From positions 1 to 20,316 of IMG/VR virus record IMGVR_UViG_3300005882_000548: a DNA stretch of 20,316 nucleotides; one strand, 5' to 3'. Below are positions 16,383-20,316 of the stretch, in pieces. The number at the start of each line of letters is the position of its first letter. Positions within the stretch are counted from its first letter, which is position 1. The notes below the pieces were generated by a model, which worked only from the letters and a program-made list of their open reading frames with translations, was not told the DNA's origin and searched no databases. The DNA comes from a virus. The translations under genes and the position numbers were made by a program.

Positions 16383-16640
16383 ATGAAAACACCATCTCCT
16401 GTTTTTGCAAAATTTAATATTCCGATTGGGGTCCCCTGGGGACCAATGGTAACTATTCCGGCAAATACAGATCTATCAACCCTGGGTTACCCAGCAATTG
16501 CCAGTGAAACTGGATTTACAGTCTATTGGGGGGATGATGCATCATCTACATATAACTGGCCGGCACACACGGCCTTTGTGGTTCATCCGACTGCTAAACC
16601 CAAATTGGTTTCTGACACGCTTTGTGTGATTGTTGGTTAA
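16383..16640 (+). CDS. Hypothetical phage protein (85 aa)
   Basis: An 85-residue protein with AAGGA eight bases before the ATG. It is rich in Pro, Thr, Ala and aromatic residues (FNIPIGVPWGPMVTIPANTD, TGFTVYWGDDASSTYNWPAH) and ends in strands (KPKLVSDTLCVIVG). No signal peptide, membrane segment or catalytic motif is visible. I do not recognise it. It lies between the fibre-related genes and the deacetylase-like remnant, whose frame continues directly after this stop codon, so a relation between the two cannot be excluded. It may be a fibre-associated or virion accessory protein. Confidence 0.5.
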   Translation: MKTPSPVFAKFNIPIGVPWGPMVTIPANTDLSTLGYPAIASETGFTVYWGDDASSTYNWPAHTAFVVHPTAKPKLVSDTLCVIVG

Positions 16641-17258
16641 ATAATAAAGTTAAATACTGAAATATACTCCGGGCATTTTGCTGATGCCGGAACGACTCCG
16701 TTTAAGATTTGTCGGATGAACGGGCAACCGTATTTAAGTGAGATCGATATGTCGAATCTGCCTGCTATCAGTATGCAAACCCTTATCGGGCCAGGAGAAT
16801 CGGAAGACGTTATAAAGCAGAAATCAAACTCGGCTGGAGTTTTCCAGGCCCATCAAGGTTTGTGCATAATGCCCTATGACCACTCTGCTAATGCCTTTTC
16901 AGTCGAAGAATGGGAAGCCTATATTAAGTACACTAAAAAGATATCAGGCATGCGTATATTAACCATGAAAGAAGCTTACAAACTAATAGCGCTTTCCGGG
17001 GCATGGGTTAATTCAGAAGGAACGACATATATCAGGAGCTTCGATGACAAATGGGATGACAAGATAAGGCAAGACTCCGTTGCTGTTAGTGCAGGCATAC
17101 ATGTGCCTGCTCTCTATGGGCAAACAGACCCTTGGGGAGCCGGTGTTTATGATAAAAACAATATAGGCAGGGATCAGAAAGCGGGAGCCTCAGATGGTGG
17201 GTCAACCCCACAACTCCTAATCGGCGGTGGCGTCCTGGCAGGCGCGGCCTACATTTAA
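16641..17258 (+). pseudogene. Probable 5'-truncated remnant of a polysaccharide-deacetylase-like gene
   Basis: The frame is open from the codon after the preceding TAA (16641) to 17258, but the first start codon is ATG at 16716, which would give 180 residues. It has no visible Shine-Dalgarno. The 25 codons before it read like protein (NTEIYSGHFADAGTTPFK), as if the true N-terminus were lost. GLCIMPYDHSANAFSVEEWE followed by AYIKYTKKISGMRILTMKEA resembles the last conserved part of NodB-type polysaccharide deacetylases. The upstream metal-binding and catalytic motifs of that fold are absent. The end (PQLLIGGGVLAGAAYI) is hydrophobic. It may be a decayed virion-associated carbohydrate-active protein, or a short expressed protein starting at 16716. 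Confidence 0.5.
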
Positions 17259-17276
17259 TATTGTATAAAATTGATT

Positions 17277-17525
17277 ATGAAAATTAAAAAATCATACGTT
17301 TCAAACTGCCTAATATTCGCAGTTTTAGAGGCTATAAAAAAAGGCAAATACATAGTTTTCAGAAAAACCAGGCACAAGCACAATTGGTTTTGTTTCAATT
17401 ATCACGTTTTAACGATTCCGCCTGAAATTGTAGAGCAACACGCCGAAAGTTTTGTGCCTGAAAAAGGAGACTTGGGCCCATTGCCTCAGCCGCTTTTCCG
17501 GGGGCGGGTTAAGAAAGGGGATTGA
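17277..17525 (+). CDS. Hypothetical phage protein (82 aa)
   Basis: An 82-residue basic protein starting MKIKKSYVSNCLIFAVLEAI. A TTG two codons earlier (17271) is a possible alternative start. No clear Shine-Dalgarno is visible. The N-terminal segment NCLIFAVLEAIKKGKYIVFR is amphipathic rather than a clear membrane span, and a His/Trp-rich middle (RHKHNWFCFNYHV) follows. The ending (LPQPLFRGRVKKGD) is basic. Small proteins of this kind (SNCLIFA...R...FVP) occur next to lysis genes in related prophages. No function can be named. Its stop overlaps the neighbouring TTG region, and its last bases carry the ribosome site of the next gene. Confidence 0.55.
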   Translation: MKIKKSYVSNCLIFAVLEAIKKGKYIVFRKTRHKHNWFCFNYHVLTIPPEIVEQHAESFVPEKGDLGPLPQPLFRGRVKKGD

Positions 17526-17527
17526 TA

Positions 17528-17692
17528 TTGGAAAGACACGACCTTTGGCAATGGGCGAGCATAGCTGCTCTGTGGTTTTGTCACAATTTAAACGCAGTTT
17601 TGGCCGCAATTTTAACGGTTATGAATATTGTCTGGGTCGGGGCCAGGCTATGGGATTGGTTTAAGAAAAAAAAGGTGAAGGCAGTAAAATGA
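17528..17692 (+). CDS. Small holin-like membrane protein (54 aa), TTG start
   Basis: A 54-residue protein that begins ERHDLWQWASIAALWF and continues with a hydrophobic span (AVLAAILTVMNIVWVGARLW, about residues 23-42). It ends in a Lys-rich tail (FKKKKVKAVK). This is the design of a small phage holin or lysis-associated membrane protein: a hydrophobic core and a strongly basic cytoplasmic end. AAAGGGG at 17514-17520 lies seven bases before TTG 17528; a TTG at 17522 would sit too close to it. The stop overlaps the next start (ATGA). It lies upstream of the probable lysin and of a second, three-span holin. Confidence 0.6.
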   Translation: MERHDLWQWASIAALWFCHNLNAVLAAILTVMNIVWVGARLWDWFKKKKVKAVK

Positions 17693-17907
17693 AAAGCAAA
17701 ATTTATTTAGGCGAGAAGGTAGACAACAAAGAGAGAAAGTTCGGGTCGGCGTTGGGGTATTGCCCTGCGTTAATCATTGATGAAGACGGCACAGAATCAA
17801 ACGCCTTGTTTACAAAGGAACAACTCGATGTGGCCATCGCCAGGGCAGAGCGCAACCCGGAGGATATTCCGGAAAAAACAATATGGCAGTCTTTTTTTGG
17901 AGCGTAA
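17689..17907 (+). CDS. Hypothetical phage protein (72 aa)
   Basis: A 72-residue soluble, acidic protein. It opens MKSKIYLGEKVDNKERKFGS and has a compact middle (YCPALIIDEDGTESNALFTK) and an amphipathic helix (EQLDVAIARAERNPEDI). GGTGAAGG lies upstream of the ATG, which overlaps the stop of the holin-like gene. It has no membrane segment. I do not recognise a family. Its place inside the lysis cassette suggests a small accessory protein, but that is only context. Confidence 0.5.
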   Translation: MKSKIYLGEKVDNKERKFGSALGYCPALIIDEDGTESNALFTKEQLDVAIARAERNPEDIPEKTIWQSFFGA

Positions 17908-17908
17908 T

Positions 17909-18376
17909 ATGAGAATAACCGTAAACAGATTTATATCAGATGATAACACTACGATAAGCCAGGTTTTTGTAGATGGCCGGTTTGTTTGCTTCGGCCTTGA
18001 GGACGAATACCGGGCAGAAAAAATTAGAGGCGAAACTCGGATACATGAAGGAGTATATAATATTGGCATCCGTGATACTGGTGGGTTCCATGGTAGATAC
18101 TCAAAACGGTTCGGACATTTACATCAAGGGATGCTTCAAATTTTAGATGTCCCTGGATTTGAATATATACTCATTCATTGTGGTAACACGGACAAAGACA
18201 CAGCAGGTTGCCTGCTTGTCGGAGAAGGAGCCATCACGACTTACGGAAACATGATGATCACGCAGAGCGTGGCGGCATACAAACGACTCTATTCCGATGT
18301 AATCTTTGCGGCCATGTCAGGCAATTTAGACATCAGTTTTATTGATGCTGATATGGATCTAAAAGGATCAGCCTGA
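17909..18376 (+). CDS. DUF5675 family protein, candidate lysin
   Basis: A 155-residue protein starting MRITVNRFISDDNTTISQVF. The motif ILIHCGNTDKDTAGCLLVGE (residues 87-106, with His90 and Cys101) is the DUF5675 signature. It resembles the His...GC active-site strip of L,D-transpeptidase-like (YkuD) enzymes. A peptidoglycan role is therefore plausible but unproven. The ATG at 17909 is chosen because GGAG lies six bases upstream; the open frame reaches back to 17777 only as overlap with the previous gene. It stands between two holin-like genes where an endolysin is expected, and no classic lysozyme, amidase or transglycosylase is found in the window. There is no signal peptide. Confidence 0.65.
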   Translation: MRITVNRFISDDNTTISQVFVDGRFVCFGLEDEYRAEKIRGETRIHEGVYNIGIRDTGGFHGRYSKRFGHLHQGMLQILDVPGFEYILIHCGNTDKDTAGCLLVGEGAITTYGNMMITQSVAAYKRLYSDVIFAAMSGNLDISFIDADMDLKGSA

Positions 18377-18798
18377 TGGATATCAGCGGAATAGGTACGG
18401 CATTGTCAGGGGCTATCGACACCGTGGCTGATAAATTTTTTGTCGATGCAAAAGATAAAGAGGCCTTCAAACTCAAGGCGATTGAACTGCAGCAGCATGG
18501 AGAGTTCAAAGCCCAGGAGATTCAACTTTCTGCAATACTTGCCGAGGCAAAAAGCAAAGATCCGTGGACGAGCCGGGCTCGTCCATCTTTTTTATATGTC
18601 ATTTATATAATGATCTTGGCAGGTATACCCATGGGTATTCTGTCTGTGTTTAAGCCGGACATGTCTGTGCAGATTGCGGCGGGGATGCAAGCTTGGCTTG
18701 CTGCGATCCCTGATCCATTATGGACCGTATTTGGGGTTGGATATCTGGGTTACACCGGGGCACGGAGTCTTATTGATAAAAAATCTCTGAAAAAATAA
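18376..18798 (+). CDS. Holin of the 3-TM type (GTA holin family)
   Basis: A 140-residue protein. Residues 1-65 are a helical, amphipathic cytoplasmic-style region ([20 protein letters not shown], then [20 protein letters not shown]). Then come hydrophobic spans near residues 72-91 ([20 protein letters not shown]), about 98-112 and about 114-130. [16 protein letters not shown] is the conserved entry to the membrane part of the GTA_holin_3TM family. It would form membrane lesions that let the lysin reach the wall. The start overlaps the previous stop (TGATG). It is the last phage gene, ending about 108 bases from the tRNA. Confidence 0.85.
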   Translation: MDISGIGTALSGAIDTVADKFFVDAKDKEAFKLKAIELQQHGEFKAQEIQLSAILAEAKSKDPWTSRARPSFLYVIYIMILAGIPMGILSVFKPDMSVQIAAGMQAWLAAIPDPLWTVFGVGYLGYTGARSLIDKKSLKK

Positions 18799-18814
18799 AC
18801 ACACCCATGTTTAT

Positions 18815-18829
18815 CCTGCTTTTTGCAGG
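18815..18829 (+). repeat. Short hairpin after the last phage gene
   Basis: CCTGC and GCAGG enclose a TTTTT loop, a five-pair stem. No T-run follows on the plus strand, so it is at most a weak end-of-operon structure or mRNA 3' stabiliser. Confidence 0.3.
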
Positions 18830-18837
18830 GGGGCTCT

Positions 18838-18853
18838 GGTCATAAATATGACC
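18838..18853. repeat. Perfect 6-bp inverted repeat
   Basis: GGTCAT and ATGACC surround an AAAT loop. It stands in the phage-tRNA junction zone and is not followed by a T-run on either strand. It might be a protein-binding or recombination-related site; nothing proves either. Confidence 0.3.
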
Positions 18854-18861
18854 AAAATCAC

Positions 18862-18894
18862 AAAATAAAAAAGGTCTCGGAAAACTCCGAAACC
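18862..18894 (-). terminator. Rho-independent terminator for the purA / tRNA-Pro transcript
   Basis: On the minus strand, GGTTTCGG and CCGAGACC form an eight-pair stem with one mismatch around AGTTTT, followed directly by six T residues (18872 down to 18867). It lies 12 bases past the tRNA 3' end. It would end transcription from purA through the tRNA and shield the phage genes from antisense reading. Confidence 0.8.
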
Positions 18895-18906
18895 CTTGTT
18901 GTTTGG

Positions 18907-18955
18907 TGGTCGGGATGAGAGGATTTGAACCTCCGACCCCCTCGTCCCGAACGAG
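18907..18955. other. Inferred prophage attachment site within the tRNA-Pro 3' half
   Basis: Phage genes stop just left of the tRNA 3' end and host genes begin on its 5' side, the usual arrangement when a prophage integrates into a tRNA gene and restores its 3' part. The exact core cannot be fixed because the other end of the prophage is outside the window; a second copy of this 3' segment is expected there. Confidence 0.45.
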
Positions 18956-18983
18956 GTGCTCTACCAGGCTGAGCCACATCCCG
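18907..18983 (-). tRNA. tRNA-Pro (anticodon CGG)
   Basis: 77 bases including an encoded CCA. Acceptor stem CGGGATG pairs with CATCCCG, discriminator A. The anticodon stem CCTCG/CGAGG holds loop TTCGGGA, giving anticodon CGG. D-arm (GCTCAGCCTGGTAGAGC) and T-arm (GGAGG TTCAAAT CCTCT) are complete. It closely resembles E. coli proK tRNA. It lies 46 bases after the purA stop on the same strand, so the two are probably co-transcribed. Its 3' end faces the phage, which suggests it is the attachment gene. Confidence 0.95.
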
Positions 18984-19029
18984 ACGCATAAACCGCTACT
19001 TAATATACCAGAATTAAGAAAATGTCAAT

Positions 19030-20316
<1,287 letters not shown>

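Noticed and set aside
17777-17908. Upstream extension of the DUF5675 frame.
   Set aside because: Overlaps the 72-residue gene; GGAG at 17899-17902 marks ATG 17909, and family proteins begin at that point.

Overview
The window holds the late (structural and lysis) half of a lambda-like, long-tailed prophage. It ends in the 3' end of a bacterial tRNA-Pro gene that follows purA. Everything from position 1 to 18798 is on the plus strand. Genes are packed with ATGA/TAATG/TGATG-type overlaps or gaps of a few bases, as expected of one late operon. From about 18862 to the right edge the sequence is chromosomal in style and on the minus strand: a terminator, tRNA-Pro(CGG) and a complete purA. The PurA sequence, moderate GC and lambda-tail/Mu-capsid mixture suggest a Gram-negative host, perhaps a sulfate reducer of the Desulfobacteraceae. 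That host assignment is an impression from protein style, not a computed result.

Head module (1-5096): a small gpW/DUF6148-like head-tail joining protein, a lambda-family portal, and one 750-residue protein that fuses a ClpP-like prohead protease, a scaffold-like linker and a Mu gpT-like major capsid protein. A DUF2190 decoration protein, an FII-like connector and a tail-terminator-like protein follow. The fusion contains an in-frame internal ATG with a near-perfect Shine-Dalgarno, so a 507-residue scaffold-capsid protein can be made without the protease.

Tail module (5108-16301): tail tube protein, then two tail-assembly-chaperone frames linked by a canonical A AAA AAC slippery heptamer for -1 frameshifting. 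The fusion would gain a cysteine-rich segment that neither separate ORF encodes in full. A tail-completion-like protein, the tape measure, and the lambda tail-tip series M, L, K, I and J follow, then a tail-fibre-assembly-like protein.

Accessory and lysis module (16314-18798): a tiny ORF, an unknown 85-residue protein, what looks like the 5'-truncated remnant of a polysaccharide-deacetylase-like gene, two unknown small proteins, a TTG-started holin-like membrane protein, a DUF5675 protein that may be the lysin, and a three-TM holin. No integrase, repressor or terminase is present; these must lie left of the window. The 3' end of the tRNA faces the phage, so the attachment core is probably within it.

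No new defence or mobile system was seen. The points most worth a second look are the frameshift with its conditional Cys motif, the nested capsid start, the deacetylase remnant and the non-standard lysis cassette.
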